A stretch of 64,000 nucleotides of DNA from Ascarosepion bandense (Eukaryota; Mollusca; Cephalopoda; Sepiida; Sepiidae). A program made the translations under genes and the position numbers. This document shows, in pieces, positions 1 through 13,419 of this stretch. The stretch spans positions 5,308,001 through 5,372,000 of the forward strand of contig JBBBDQ010001153.1 of NCBI GenBank assembly GCA_037127315.1, written 5' to 3'. Numbering within the stretch: the first letter of the stretch is position 1; every line of letters starts with the position of its first letter. Under the pieces are notes generated by a model. It was not told where the DNA came from. It did not search any database and was given only the letters and a program-made list of their open reading frames with translations.

Positions 1-3000
1 TTATGTAATATTTTTATTTAAAAAATAGACGAGCAGTAAAATATTGGAACGGATAAGACAGAAACTGAAAAAATATGCAAAATTAAGTAAGACTCAAGGT
101 ATTATATAACAGATAATCATATTTTTACGAGTTCAACTAGTATTCATTAATAAATTTTAGTAGTTTTTTCTTTCATATTATTATTGTTGCTTTTTATTTC
201 AATGTTTATACTTATACATTCTGCGACGTTTGAATAAGCAACGTGAATAAGAAATAATTTTTTTTTAATCATATCACCCCAAGCAAGGCGGTAACGCCAC
301 TGATGTGCAGGGGGCTACATAAGAGTGAGAAGATTAGAAAAGAGAAAACTGGAAACCGCATCCTAAACAAGAAACAAGGGATGAGCCTCTTCATCTGTTC
401 AATAGATGTGGGTGGAGTGTGAACCGGGCGATAGTTTAGTCTATCTACTCCAATTAAACTGAAACGAGGTTTAAAGTTGTACACCGTGTTCTATAGAGCG
501 CGTTTGTCATAGATGACACCTTACTAAATTTGATCCTCTAAAATCATCAGGCAAAATTTATCTTGAATCATATAGCTACTGCATAAACTACCTTATCTGA
601 TTATTTTCAATATCATATTGTTTGTTTACTGACTCATCACAGATGTAATAGCCATAAGTTAATCTAATTTCTTAGTCGAAGCAATTTTATTGTTAATATT
701 GATGAGTTCATCTTTAAAGTTAATATGATTTTTTTAAAATCTGACAGACTAGAAACTAAGAATGCAGTGAAGAAAACGAAGTCATGACCGAGAAAAGTAT
801 TTCACTGAAAGAGCTTACTTGTACATATAATCATTATCATTATATTTAGATAAATCTGTTTATTCACGTAAAGGTTTTGCATTTGATTAACTGGTGAGAA
901 TACTGGGAAGTATTAGCCCTTCAGAATCCCGAATAAATACAAATTTTACTTTTGATAGTAAGCAGCTTAATAGTGTACGATTTTAAATTAAATATACATG
1001 AACTTTATCATTAATGTACATTTAGTGTAGTTTTGTTCACTTACGTATTTATTAGCAGTAGTGTTTTAAGGAAAACTGTTCAAATCTGCAAAATATTGCA
1101 GTTGTGATTTTATAAGATATCCATGCCAAAATGAAAGTGCTTGCTGGTAGTTCTGCTGATCAAGGGTTAGGGTTAGAATCGAAATTGCACAATAAATATT
1201 ATTTCGTTAAGCTGTTCATTCATCTGTTAAAGTTTTGTCTATATTGAAGGTCAAGTAAGGAAGTTATATATATCGACACTATGTATTACGTTTGATCAAG
1301 CTCTCTACTTAAAGATAGTGAAGATCATTTCTGCCAAAACAATAACCCTTGTTTGTAGACTCATGAGTTTTATGTTAGTATTTTTTATCTTCTGTGTTAA
1401 TAATTTTTATCGCAGGATATAAAGAGGTTCTGCAACAAGTCTATGGCAATAAAAATGTTGAGCATATGACGAGTGTCTTAAATATGGTACTGATGGAATA
1501 GATGCTTCCTGCTGAGATATTTAACATACAACCACAATTTGATGACAAGAAAATTGATCAAACTAAAGATGATTTCCTCTTTGATTCGGAATTATCATCA
1601 CTGCAAATACAAGACATTACTGACTCAGCAAGGCTGCTTTGGGTCTACAGTATGAACTCCTTCGCACAGATATATCTTGCAAGGATATCAGTTACCAACA
1701 GACAAGTGAACATGTGCGGATTGGCAGTAGCCGGTGCTATATATGTGCTCAATATATTCAGAAGATCAAACTTTGTTTTTTCCAAAACAATCTTTTAAAT
1801 GCTGCTATACCTCAGGACTGACTGTTTCAGATGAAAACATCAGTTTCGATGAAACTGAAACAACTGGTAGCAAATGCATTAAAAACAAAATGGTTTATCT
1901 ACAGAGAAAGCCTGAATTAAACAAGCTAACAAAGTCAAATAGTTAGGGCTTCTCCATAATGCTACCTCAATTGAAAAGACGGTAAATACTGACACATTAG
2001 TTTTGCATTTCTGGTACAAGCTAACTCCAGTGCCTATATATTTATTCAATAACTTTATTAGGAAGCCATACAAGGCAACGCTTTAGGACAGTGTTTTTCA
2101 ATATTTTTAAGCAATGGCTCGCCTAGGAGCAAATGAAAATAATATGCCAAACTTTGCAAAATCTTTAAAGAGTATACATTTAAAAGTGATGAAATAAAAT
2201 CATTGAATTTTTTTAAATACACACATAAATATTCAATGTTTCTATTAAACTATTTGTGTAGCTTAGTGTATTTAGTGTGAAACCTGTACCTGGTGTGTTT
2301 TTTTTTGTTTTGTTTTTTTGCAATTTTTTCAATGTCTGATCAAGTGTGCGATAAGCAGACTTATTTCTCCTTCAGTTGAGTGTAGGCTTTCTCGCTTTTT
2401 ATTGTTTTATGTTATTTGGGGTTGAAAAGCCTAATTCATATAAATAAGTAGAAAATTCATATAAATAAGTAGAAAATTGCAATAAAAACTATAAAGCCTT
2501 TTTAGCTGATGTGAGAAAAAAAATAATACTTGTTATTCGAACGCTATCACTGTGCCATTACTACTCCCCGCATCCACATACACACACACAACAAATATGT
2601 AGCACACAAGATAAAGCTGAAGAGCAAGTGGAACTACGATAATTAAAACATTACACAGTAGCAACTACTTCTTTCTAGATGGGGAGCCCAGTTGCACAGG
2701 ATTAAGTGCAGTCCAAATGCTACTTACAAAGATATTATTCAGCAATACCAAGCGTATTTCAAGTCTATGGCATCTATGGCGTATGGCATCTATTCAATTG
2801 TATTTGATAGCTGCAAAAATAGACCCAACTCTAAGGATCATAGCCACAAGAGAAGGTCACGGACAAATAAACCTTGTCCTGATATCACAGTATTTAAGAA
2901 TATAGGGTGTGAAAAAAAAAATTAAATGTTGAATTATTGTATGTACTCCATTGTGAACTTCCATCTGAGATGGTAAATTAAACTAATAACTTAAAAGTAA

Positions 3001-3270
3001 ATTAATTCTTTACTATGTCTTTTTAGCAAAGATTTTATACTAATGTACTCTACTATGAAGTATCCAATAATTTTTAATTGGAGAATTACACTATGAAATG
3101 TCTTGAAGTAAATTAAATTTTAAAAATAATTTCAAAAAGAGTGGAAACTTACATAATTAGAGATTTAGAATTAAGCATTTAAAATTATTTCTATTAGGAT
3201 CTTGAATAAGTTTTTGCTGATTTTACATTAAAAAAAAGTAATGTTTTGTTTACAAAAACTATTAAGAAAC
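1..3270. other. AT-rich intergenic DNA, no recognised gene
   Basis: No reading frame here resembles a known family. The longest is 98 codons at 1502-1798, and adjacent frames stay open over the same stretch. A - strand frame at 269-484 is more GC-rich than its surroundings and may be a mobile-element remnant, but I do not recognise it. There is a two-copy telomere-like motif near 1162-1176 and a 21-bp tandem duplication near 2435-2476. Confidence 0.5.
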
Positions 3271-3273
3271 ATT

Positions 3274-4310
3274 TCACTGAGTGTATTGTCCCTCACTAGC
3301 CACTACTTTTTCCCATCTTTCTGGCAGCATTTGAATTCCACGTCTTTTCAGGCTAACTACGACTTGACCCATTTTTTGGAATCTTCATAAAAATGAAAGT
3401 GCTGCTCAGCCAGGTCATGTGACATCGATCGGGATAAATGTGAATTTGACGGGTCGATGTCTGGTCAATATGGGGTTGGGAAGAACTTCCCATTTAAGTG
3501 TTTCCAAGTAGGTTTTCACCCGTTTTGCAACATGTGGCCTAGCGTTGTCAAGTTTCAAAATCCCTTTGTCGTGCATCTGCTCGTATAGCAGCCGTTTTTT
3601 CTTCAATGTTCAATTTAAACGTATCTATTGTAATCGATAACAATATTCTGTGCTTTCGGTCGGTTTGAATAGCTCACAATAAACTACATCTAGCTGGTCC
3701 CACCAAATGCAGAGCAGAAGCTTCGAACTATGGATATTCGGCTTTGCCACCAATGCTGATGCATGGCCAAGCTTACTTCACGATCTTCTACACTTAGATT
3801 TATTGTAGTGTATCGTAGTGTATCCACTTTTCATCGTTGGTCACGATACAATGCAAAACAATTTTCCTTTTCTGCCGCTATTTACACATGACAAAACGTC
3901 GTTCGATGTCTCTCTGCTTCAACTCATACGGCACTTAATGTCCTTGCTTTTGAATCATTCCTAATGCTTTCAAACGTTTCGAAACTGTTGTGTGATCAAC
4001 AATTAATGATTCTGCAAGCTCAGCTTGCGCCTGACATGAGTCTTCTTGAATTAATGGCTCCGGTTCTTCGTCTTCAAATGTTTTCGGTGTGCCAGAGCGT
4101 TCTATATCTTCAACATCAACATCATTATTTTTAAAGTGTCTAAACCAATCTCTGCATGTTGTTTGCGACAGAGCATGGTCGCCGTAAGTCTCAACAAGAA
4201 TTCTGTATGCTTCAGATTTACTTTAAATACATTAATGCATTAACATTTTTTGCAATGCATTTTCTTTGACACGAAGTCCGAGATGTTTAACGCTATGAAA
4301 AACAAACTTG
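3274..4310 (-). pseudogene. Mariner (mellifera-type) transposase pseudogene
   Basis: This is a broken Tc1/mariner transposase, the enzyme that excises and integrates mariner DNA by cut-and-paste. Reading the - strand from about 4225, the conserved blocks appear in order. They are an N-terminal helix-turn-helix region with 'CRDWFRHFK', then 'ERSGTPKTFEDEE', 'LKALGMIQKQG', 'IVTNDEKWIHY', 'CIWWDQLDVVYCEL', 'LDNARPHVAKRVKTYLETL', and a C-terminal 'MLPERWEKVVASEGQY' with a stop at 3274-3276. The wording of these blocks matches the mellifera subfamily of mariner. Several in-frame stops (for example just after IQKQGH) and frameshifts between DNARPH and the C-terminus make it non-functional. The usual HPPYSPD segment is frameshifted. 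I could not identify terminal inverted repeats. Confidence 0.9.
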
Positions 4311-5240
4311 TTTACACTTCGGCGAAAAAACAGAAAATGAATTTCAAGATTGTTTATAGTACTTTTTTATAGATATGTTACCATCTGAAACTACACGCAC
4401 ACAGTTCTGGGAAAGCTATCTGTCGGAAAACAGAGAGAACTAATTTAAGGTCTTAATATATTGTTTTTTATGATGTTTATTATTAGCTAATCTCGCAGAT
4501 TTCTACCGAAGTAAGTTTATACCACGCTGGATGTTCCTCAATTGTTCTATACCTTTAGTAAATATCAATTTTGGGCTGCTTGCTGTAGATTAACGTTTAG
4601 AAAATAGTGGCTTTGATCCCTATTAATGTCCTTTTGCCAGAAAAATTAAAATTAAATATCAAATAGGATGATTCACCTTTTAATAATGATTATATCAAGT
4701 TATTCATGTAAACTATTACATATATAGTGAGTTCGATCCTCACAGAACGACTTATATATGTTGTATTTTGCCAGATTAAATTAAGTCTAGTAAACATTTA
4801 AACATTACATACTATACATTATAACCAGTCAACTGACCACAACCAAATACATTACTGTAATGGAATTTTTTTTTTCTCACAAATCGGATTTAACTGTCTC
4901 AGGATGCAAGCGATATCACTTTCAAGCTGTCTCAATTGTTGCGACAGACAAGCACGTGTCCCTTTTTATTAATCTGCACGTCTTTCCAATGCTACGACTA
5001 CTAAGTCCAACAACAGCTGTTATCAGAATATATTGGATAGAGTTACTGCTATTTTACCATTTTGTAGTTCATTAATTGTGAGTTGGCAAGCTGATAAGAC
5101 AGTTATCAGTTTCATATCAATTGCTGATAATAGATATCTTTTAACATTGCAAGAGAAAAATCACTTAGCATATGACTTATATCTCGGAGGAAGTTGATAC
5201 TTTGTGAGATTCTTCGTGTTTTAAGATATTTTTATTCACC
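4311..5240. other. Upstream flank of the distal retinochrome exon 1
   Basis: No coding sequence is supported here. The stretch holds a perfect 7-bp inverted repeat with GATA-type cores, CTGATAA (5091-5097) and TTATCAG (5103-5109), separated by GACAG. A further CTGATAA-like word follows near 5120. Because the distal first exon lies just downstream, this is a candidate promoter region, but only by position. Confidence 0.35.
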
Positions 5241-5260
5241 TCTGATACTTTCTTTTCAAG
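5241..5260 (+). promoter_or_regulatory. Acceptor-like site before distal exon 1
   Basis: A pyrimidine-rich run ending in CAAG lies immediately 5' of an in-frame ATG at 5269. It resembles a 3' splice site. If used, the distal exon would start at 5261 and be preceded by a 5'-UTR intron. This is inference from the local sequence only. The frame upstream also stays open to 5194, so an unspliced, longer leader is possible. Confidence 0.3.
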
Positions 5261-5286
5261 CAAATACAATGATCACATCAAGTAGT

Positions 5287-5371
5287 ATGTTAAATTTACC
5301 AAAAGCGAATGGACTTCACAAATTCACATATTTTGAACAATGTGTAACTGGAATCATCTACGCACTTCTAG
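5287..5371 (+). CDS. Distal alternative first exon of retinochrome (candidate)
   Basis: This exon encodes MLNLPKANGLHKFTYFEQ and ends ...TGIIYALLG, followed by a GTAAGT donor at 5372. It has the same coding length (85 nt), phase (one base of a Gly codon left over) and donor as the proximal exon at 23235-23319. Conserved positions include GLH-x-(F/Y)-T, E17, T21-G22, I24-Y25 and L28-G29. This part of retinochrome is the extracellular N-terminus and the start of TM1. The start at 5287 is chosen because it gives equal length to the known N-terminus; in-frame ATGs at 5269 and 5194 would lengthen it. Spliced to 28804 it would give a complete retinochrome with a different N-terminus. The alternative is a relic of a partial gene duplication. 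No other duplicated exons were seen between 5372 and 23234. Confidence 0.75.
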
Positions 5372-8300
5372 GTAAGTAAAAAGAAAAGCATCCTTCCCAT
5401 AAATTCTTACATCTAGAATTCACATAACTGTAAGTGTATAGAACTCTTTGATGTTGGATATATGTCGTTTTATGCATCAAGATTTATATTTTTTTATAAT
5501 TACTATACTTTTTATCAGCATCGGAATTTTTCAGGTGTTAGGTCGATTAATAAAAATGATATTACAATTATTATATTTTATGAATTAACAAGTTCACACC
5601 AAATGTCTGGATATTATGACTCAACACTGAGTGATAGCATGTATCCTCAAATCCCCAACATTTTCACCAGTAACCTAGTTGAGCCCAGAATTGCCGTGGC
5701 TTAAAATGTGTAATTCATACAGTTTGATTCCATGGTTTTGGCCGAGGTTTCAAGTGTACCAATTATTAAAAGAAATTGCCTTAATCTTTTTTTACCTTAT
5801 TCAAATTTGGTGATGCAGGAAATTCAGAGGTCCAGGCTTTTTATATTAAAAATCCGAACGACCGAATTAAAAAAAAAAGATAAAATAAAGGGAACATGTC
5901 TGTTAGATAAATCATCTGTATTTACAAACATATGTACATGAATTCAAAATAGTCAAAAATGGTTTTTAAAAATAGTCTTTAGTACAGTTATTCTTTGAGT
6001 AGTTGGTTCAGAGAAAAAAATCTGGCTTTTAAAAAAGATATTTAAATAGTTGATATCCAGAAAAAATCTGTAGTTAGTGAAGATTCACTGACCGATTTTA
6101 GTGTTGTTTGATTCGTTTGAAGTTTTTGTGAAATGTAGGTACCTCTACTAATTCGCTGAAAAAAAACAAAAAAACAGATAGCGTGATGTTAAAAGTCCCC
6201 AGACCTAATATAAACAAAGTTTTATAGCCAAAAGATTTTTTATATTATTAAGAGGAAAGATAAAAGTATTTTTAATAATTTTTTATTATTTAGTTCCTTC
6301 TAACACGTTCAAAATCTTTGTTAAAAATCTTTTTTTTTTCTTCAGCGGATGAACAAAATTTTACCAGAATTTGTTATAATAAATGTAATATTGCAAAACT
6401 CATTTTTTCCTATGAAAAACATTAATTTGAAAATTCTTGCAATAACCAAATAATTGTCGAATTTTAATGAAATTTTCATGACATATTAACAGGTTAATGA
6501 AATTATTTTCGAAATCATTATTTTTATCAAATCTTGGTGAAAATATTTCTGTTACATCTGTTACATGTCTTCAATTAATTTACTGAAATTTCTAGAAACT
6601 AACTACTGTCCGCAAATTTTTTTTTTTTTTGTTAAATGCAAGACTCTTTAGGGAATGTAAATCATATATTTTTTATATTTTTAAACAGTTACCACTTTCT
6701 CGAAAATCTGCTCTGAATAGTGAAATAAAAATGCAATAAAACTATGCCGATTTTTATTTAGATAATCTTTTTATTACTTTTAAAATATTATATATAAACG
6801 ATGTCATAGTCATATTTATGAAAATTCATTATTCATCAAAAATGTTTTTTCTTCAAAGAATTATTTTCCTTTTCATTTTTGAATTGTAATAATTTATAAA
6901 ATTTCAAAAATCTTTTTCCAATCACTGTCTGTATGAAGTTATTGAGTGAAAACTATATTTACTAATCGAAAATTGAAAAGATTAGTACACATCTTCACAC
7001 ACCAACATTTTTAAAAGAAACTTGTCAGAATGTGAAAAGTGGCAGATAAAATGAAAAACTCTAAAACATTTGATATCCCAATCAATATAATTTCTATTTG
7101 ACATACACCAGAGTATTTTGTTTACTAGAAATAGTAAAAGTGATCATTTAGCTTTCAATTAAAGCTAAAATGAAAGCTTTATGAAAGGTTTTTATTTTTA
7201 AAAGTTCACTTTAAAACTTAAGCATCGAAAATATGTAGATGTACCTGTACAAATGTTTGTAATATTGTCTGTACTTGGGTAGAAAATAAGGTTTGGGCGT
7301 GTTTTAATATTGTATTTATGCAGGTAATTGTGTTGGAAATAGTTTATTTCTTATAAGGTGTTAGCCTCTTTTAATTTTTGATCTTTTTTTTTTCTCATAG
7401 TGGTTCACAGATACAGCTATGTTCATAAATCCACAAATCATATTTACCTTGTTTATGGCAATCATATCTGATACTCCCGCTTGAATCATAAAAGTTCGAG
7501 AGTGTATTCGTCCTCTTCTTCTTTAATAACAACTGGTTTGGACTCATTTTTAATTGTTCCTTTTATGGAGCTGACGATTTTTACTGTTTACTGCTATTGA
7601 TCGAATGACAGAAAATCTCCATAAATCTGTAGTAGTATCAATATCAGAATCTTTGCCGACCTGTGTACTTCAATAGTCTAGACAATCTAAACATTTTCTC
7701 GAATTTCCAATCGCACCACGAATGATGGGTATAATCGTCATCTCATATTCCATAGATGTGATGTACATGTGTTTGCGCGTACGTGTTTCAGCTTTAGACT
7801 TACATTCTACGTGGTTTACTGGCTCTGCAGAATTTACCATCAGACAAATTTTCTTAATATTTTTAAAATGACTAGATTTAGTAGTTTGCTGTTTTGGATA
7901 AGGTGATTCGCTTGAATTTCAAATTCCCATATTTTTCCCCAATAAGTTTCATGTTTATGCATTTACCATTGGTCAGTATATTAATATTTAATTGAAATTA
8001 ATTTCTCAGATATGAATTGTTTTCATTAATTTATTTTTAGCTTCAAGGTAGTAATTCAGCTTGTATTTTCACAGCGATTACTTCTACTAATACATCAGTT
8101 ACAATTGTTACATTAGTTGAAGAAAAATCATATGAATTTCCCACAGATGTTGTATTTTGTGTTGAAAATTCTGAACAAATGGTTTTCTTAACCGGCAACA
8201 AATCCCATTCTACTTTGAAACTACACAATTCTTTTCTACATCTACATCCCTCATCCGATTTGGCCTTATGTGTGAAATAAATACGCTTACCGAGCGAGAT

Positions 8301-8519
8301 ATTTTCCACACACCGGTACTGGAAATTTGGTGTTCAGACTCAGGTTAAAAAAAAATCAGTAGATATACGAGCTTTCATCACGCATTGGAAAATAGACGCA
8401 ACACAGACATAGCTATTACTCTTCTCCATCTTGATCTCGTGCCGCACTAACGAAACATCAGAAGCCTCTCGCTACGCCATCGCTATTTCTATGGAAAGTG
8501 TTCAAACGAACCACATTCT
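5372..8519. other. AT-rich DNA, no recognised gene
   Basis: Long A/T runs and short unrelated reading frames; no protein family recognised. A piece at about 6185-6345 resembles the right arm of the long palindrome at 62575-62922, sharing an AGGAAAGA stretch, 'TTCTAACACGTTC' and 'TTGTTAAAA'. It looks like a dispersed copy or half-copy. If the distal first exon is used, this is the beginning of a very long first intron. Confidence 0.45.
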
Positions 8520-8525
8520 TTAGTT

Positions 8526-8786
8526 TTGCTAGTTCTAGCCTTCACGGCTGAGACGTGCCATGCCATTCCATGCATATTGTGGAGAACAATCCTCATTCTT
8601 TGTATTCCATTGATGAGATGTAAATTCCACAGGAAAAGCTTCTTCCCACAAACCGCTGCTTTGTGGAACCGACTCTCAACAGAATGCTTCACAAAAACTT
8701 TGTCCTGTTCAAGTCTAGAATCAACTGCTATCTTCTCAGCATATCTTAATAAACTTTGCATCTTATTCTCTAACTCTCTACCTTGA
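8526..8786 (+). pseudogene. LINE ORF2 C-terminal fragment
   Basis: The frame contains 'KSFFPQTAALWNRLSTECF', the conserved 'SFFPRT..LWN.LP' block found downstream of the reverse transcriptase in many Jockey/CR1-like LINE ORF2 proteins. A residual 'HAIPCIL' upstream would correspond to the preceding block. There is no reverse transcriptase beside it, so only the extreme C-terminus survives. The opposite-strand frame at 8489-8848 appears to be a shadow of this one. Confidence 0.6.
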
Positions 8787-8849
8787 GTGGATCTTGGACC
8801 TTTTACAGAATGAACACGATTGTAAATAACAAAAGTATGCTCTGACACA

Positions 8850-10898
8850 AAATCAAAAATATGATATGCAAAGGATCGAACTCTATAACTTAATATCTTG
8901 TTAATCTTTTTTTTTATAGTTTTCTGCCGTTAAAACTCATATATCCCTATTTAATGGATATAGCTTATGAACAATTTTAATCGGGTACCAAGCGAGGTTA
9001 AAATTCTTCACAATAGTTAAGTGGAGCTCGCCTATCATAGTGCTATATTATTTACTAAGATTGGCTATGTTCGGACAGTAGACAGGCCTTTAGATGGAAT
9101 TGACGTCACTTCACTAACAAATTAATTTCAAAGAAAAGTTTATTAAATATCAACTGCGAATACGGAACACCTCAGAAAAATTGAACTCACTATTTAGTTA
9201 TAATTGATCTTGCAAGGCAACCATGCAAAGTATTTCATCATAGTGCCTCTATTTATCCTTTCATATGCCATTCAAACACAGCTTTCTTTTTCTATTTAAC
9301 TTATGATCAAAATGGCTATTTTAAGAAGATTGATTTAGGTTTAAATCTTTTCTTTAATTCGTCATAAAAAATGTGCTTTCTAGAAACACCTAAGAATTTA
9401 AAATAGTAGACAGACCGAAAAGTTTAAAGAGTGACATAGTTTCAGATTAAAGAAGTGAATTGCTAAAACTGTTGAAAAATTATCATCTCTGTCTTTTTAT
9501 CAGAAGTATTCGGAAATGAAAATTGTTATTGATATGCATCTTTTTACTACAGCGTTTTGTAAATTGTTCCAATGTATTTTAAGCAGGAATATTACCAAGC
9601 TTCTGAGATTCAAATTCTTAGTATTTTTCTTTTGGTGACTTCATTTGTTACACATGTACCGTCAAAAAATAAAGGTTATAATTAAATATTTTTACAATTA
9701 CATTGTTTTTTTACAATAAATTCTGTTATTGCATAAGGAATATTTTAAAGATATTCAATATAAAAATAAGAAATTTAGCACAAGACAATATATAAATAAA
9801 TAAAGTATTAGCAATATCTTTTTACTTCTCCTGAGATTTTGTTGCTATGGCAGCAAGTGTCATGTTCGATTATTGGTGTTGAAGATGTCCCTTGTTACCA
9901 TATTAACAGAACATAATAAACAGAAGTGACCGTTTTGCGTCAAGGGAATATACACTGTATTTTATATTATAGGTCAAATATAGTGTTATGTCTGTCATAG
10001 TATTTGACATTCCTGAAATTAGCATGTTAGAAATTTTTATAGTTTTAAAATGTAATTAGATTATTTTGAAGCTATTAATAAGAGCTGTTCGTCTTCGGCA
10101 GATTTATTCCACAATTTATTTTTTTAAGTTTCCATCAAATTAGTTGTTCTGATTTAAATTAACACTGACTTGGGTTTTGTCATTTCCGAACATATTCACA
10201 CTCCCTTGATTTATGCACAAACACATCATTTTTGTTATTCTGCTAAGAACCATATCGAATGCAAGTAGTTCATATTAGGTAAATAACAGAAATAAACAGA
10301 GTATATGACTTTCCAGTCAAACTAGCGTACTCATCTTGATTATTATACTCACATTTCGATTGCTGTACCCTCTATCTGCCTTCAGATGTCTTAGAATTTT
10401 CAGCCAAACCCTTTATTCAACCCAAGGTTGAAAATTGTTCTTATTACGTTCGCCATAATTAGTGGATGTTTTATATCAGTTGATACTCACTTTTCAGTTG
10501 TCTGTTTCTCCACTGAAACAGAGTGCGTGATTTTGAAGTGAGTGCGAAATAGTAATTCACTTTACACATTATTTTCAAAATAGGGTGAGCTAAGGAAAAA
10601 GCAGAAATAAAATCGAATTGTTTTGAATCAATGAAAATTTCTATTCACAGAAATTATGTCTTTTTAATATAAAATGAAAAGAAAACATAAATTAAGAAGA
10701 GTGAGAGAAGTCAGGTGAAAGGTTTCGTTTCTGTTCACTGAGACCAACGTTTAAGTTCTTGCCAGTGTAAAATTATTCGCCAATGATATTAATCAATTAT
10801 ACTGATCAACCATAACCCAATCAATTAATTAATTAATTAATTAAGCAAGCACACAGCATCTCAAAGAATTTTCTCTCAACAATCTAAGAAATCTAAGT
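8850..10898. other. AT-rich DNA, no recognised gene
   Basis: Nothing protein-like was recognised. It contains short A/T runs and an (AATT)n tract near 10822-10845. Confidence 0.45.
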
Positions 10899-12272
10899 TG
10901 TGACGCCTTATGCCCGGGCCGCTCGTCTAATGTAACGCTCGTTCTCGCCGACGCTTGGTTCGGTCGCTGTTGTTGGTCGTAACGATCTCATCCGATGATG
11001 TCACAAAAGCTGGTTTACAAGACGTCTCTTGCAACAACGCGCCACTGTCCCACGTTGTGAATTGATCCCAGAGGTCGCGTCGTGCAATTTTATTAGTCCG
11101 GACTATAGCCAGTCCGGACACTGGTGCACACTTGTGGTTAAAAAAATGAATACGACACACACACACACACAAAAAAAAAATTAATAAAATAAATGAATAT
11201 CGTCGAACACGCCTGAAGTGTTACGAAGAATATCTTTATATAAAAAAAAACAATGTTTTTCATTTCAGAAGCAGATAATGCAATTGTCGGAATGCCGGTT
11301 TACAACGGAGAGAGAAAGTTTCAATCCTTAAATAAGAATGTCTTTTCTAAGTTTCGTTAAAATAAACAGAGCTCTTCAAAATTCCACTAAAGTTTTTTCA
11401 CGTATTCATTAAATTTTCACTAAAGTATTTTCACATATTCTCTATAATCAGGGCATTTAATTCTCTATGCAACTTCTAAAATAACAAAGTCCTTTCGAAT
11501 TCTTATCGGTGTTTAACGAATATTACCAAAGTAGAGAGAACGAGGAATCAGAATTTTCGATTTTTCCGTGATTTAAAAAAAAAAATAACATTCTTTCAGG
11601 ACTTATATCGAAGGCGCATTATTCCAAATTAACTCTTTAAGTTAATCGGAGGCAGGCTTCATTCGAAATTAACTCTTTAGTCATAAGTTCTATGGTAGGC
11701 AACCAGCTGTGGGTCATGGCTCCCCACTTGAGAACCTTTTTTCACAGTTGTTACATTTCGACTGATAGCTACTCAGCTAACTTAAACAAACTGATTTTTC
11801 TCACCGAGTCCGGATTTTTATAACCCTTTTCAATCCTTTCGGGGGATCTAGCTGACTCGAAACTTTTAACAAAATGAGATTATTTCCACCCACACGATTT
11901 GTGACTCAACGAATGAGGTATAATCCTGAAACTGAGAATATTTAATTCCCACAAATTCTGTTCTCAGGGACATCTATTGAGGGACTTTAACCCCGCCTGA
12001 CCCCATCAAATAATCCTGACTAATATTATGACTGCGACCATTTCGTCAATTTTCCACCTAGCCCAAAATAATGCGTAACGTATATGAAAAAGAAGGAAAA
12101 CTATAATGAAAAAGAAATAAAATTACATTTCTCGCTTTCCCTCAAATTGTCAGCTAATTCTTTTATTCCTCGGATTTTTACAAGTATATGATAGTATTAA
12201 AATAGTGTTTTGCATAAGCTCACATCGCGAATTACAATAAAGCACAACCAATAATACTACTAATATTAATTC

Positions 12273-12337
<65 letters not shown>

Positions 12338-12387
12338 CGCTGTACTAAACCAGCAAAAGAAAGTATCCCGCGAGAGATAGTGTCACA
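10899..12387. repeat. Possible LTR-like block bounded by TGTGAC...GTCACA
   Basis: A comparatively GC-rich block with few stops on the - strand (10927-11172) starts TGTGACGCC and ends GTGTCACA, which are short inverted termini like those of LTRs. It contains a (CT)n tract and no complete protein. No clear target-site duplication flanks it, and its relation to the other LTRs in the window is uncertain. The - strand frame (…RTNKIARRDLWDQFTTW…) is not one I recognise. Confidence 0.3.
12272..12335 (+). repeat. (CT)n microsatellite
   Basis: About 60 bp of nearly pure CT repeats with one TTT interruption, near the right end of the possible LTR-like block. Confidence 0.97.
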
Positions 12388-13380
12388 ATTATTTCAAACT
12401 ATTTGTCTTTGTATACCATTGAATGTATGCAACCATAGATCCATCTCTTCTGGGAGAAACGAACTGTCTTACCTATTTTTAAAAAAATAATTTAATGTTA
12501 TTTTATACCAGATCATTTAATCTGTTGTATAACTATTTCTGCTTTATGACAATTCGTTAAAACCACGGAATTTGAAAATCTTTGACTTATTTTCCTGAAA
12601 CGAGCTACGGACACAATTACTTCAAGTGTGTAAATTCGTAAACAAATTCCTTATCTTGTCTTGTTAAAATTTCCTGTATGTTTTCTCGTTATAATCATCC
12701 TTCACCAATCTTCTTGGTGTAGGTAAATCAACTGTTAATTTTAACCCCTATGCTCACGCCTCTATATTCTGTTGACCTTTGAAGTGCGAAGAAACAAATG
12801 CCTATTCTTAGTACATTTCCCATGAATGAACACGTCTGACAACGAACAGAAGATGAATCAAGCATTTACATATGCTGGAAAATTGATACAAAATGTACCC
12901 ATTAAATCACCCGTGTTCATTCAATCGAATGCGATTGCATGGTTCTCAATTATGAAGGCATATATCAATATTATAAAGATAAGAGACACCCATAAAGATA
13001 AGAGATACCCATAAATAAATATAATCACGAATGGCTGCACTACCACCGGAGATAGTATGCAATCTATAATCTATTTTACAGTCGGAATAAATCTTCTTTC
13101 ACCCTTAGGTAAACCATCTGTTTATTTAAATGAAATGATGGCGTTAGCAACACAAATTGGAGGGAGCAACGACATCATACGACACAAGTTCATGTATGCA
13201 ATACCGATTAAGATAAGAGAAATGTCCTTGTAGCACAAATGAAATTAGTAAAGGAAAGACAACCTACTGCTGTATTTTAATAAACAAATTCCAACTCTAG
13301 TTCAGCTAAAGAAAGAAAAGGACTGTTGTAGGAATTAAAAATTTCAAGCTACTATAAATCCTTTAAATTACAACTAGAAA
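12388..13380. other. Unassigned DNA
   Basis: No family recognised. A roughly 20-bp tandem duplication (an AAAGATAAGAGA.ACCCAT unit) lies near 12977-13014. Confidence 0.4.
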
Positions 13381-13419
13381 CTATGCACAGCGTGCGAGAT
13401 CTTGCAAACCATGGTATAT

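Noticed and set aside
269..484. 71-codon - frame ending GVTALLGVI
   Set aside because: GC-richer than its surroundings but too short and matching no family I know; possibly a repeat remnant.
1502..1798. 98-codon + frame starting MLPAEIFNIQPQ
   Set aside because: Not recognised, overlapped by other open frames, no splice context or conserved motif; treated as chance in AT-rich DNA.
8489..8848. 119-codon - frame
   Set aside because: It overlaps the + strand LINE fragment with the recognisable SFFPQT..LWN block; the - frame has no recognisable content.
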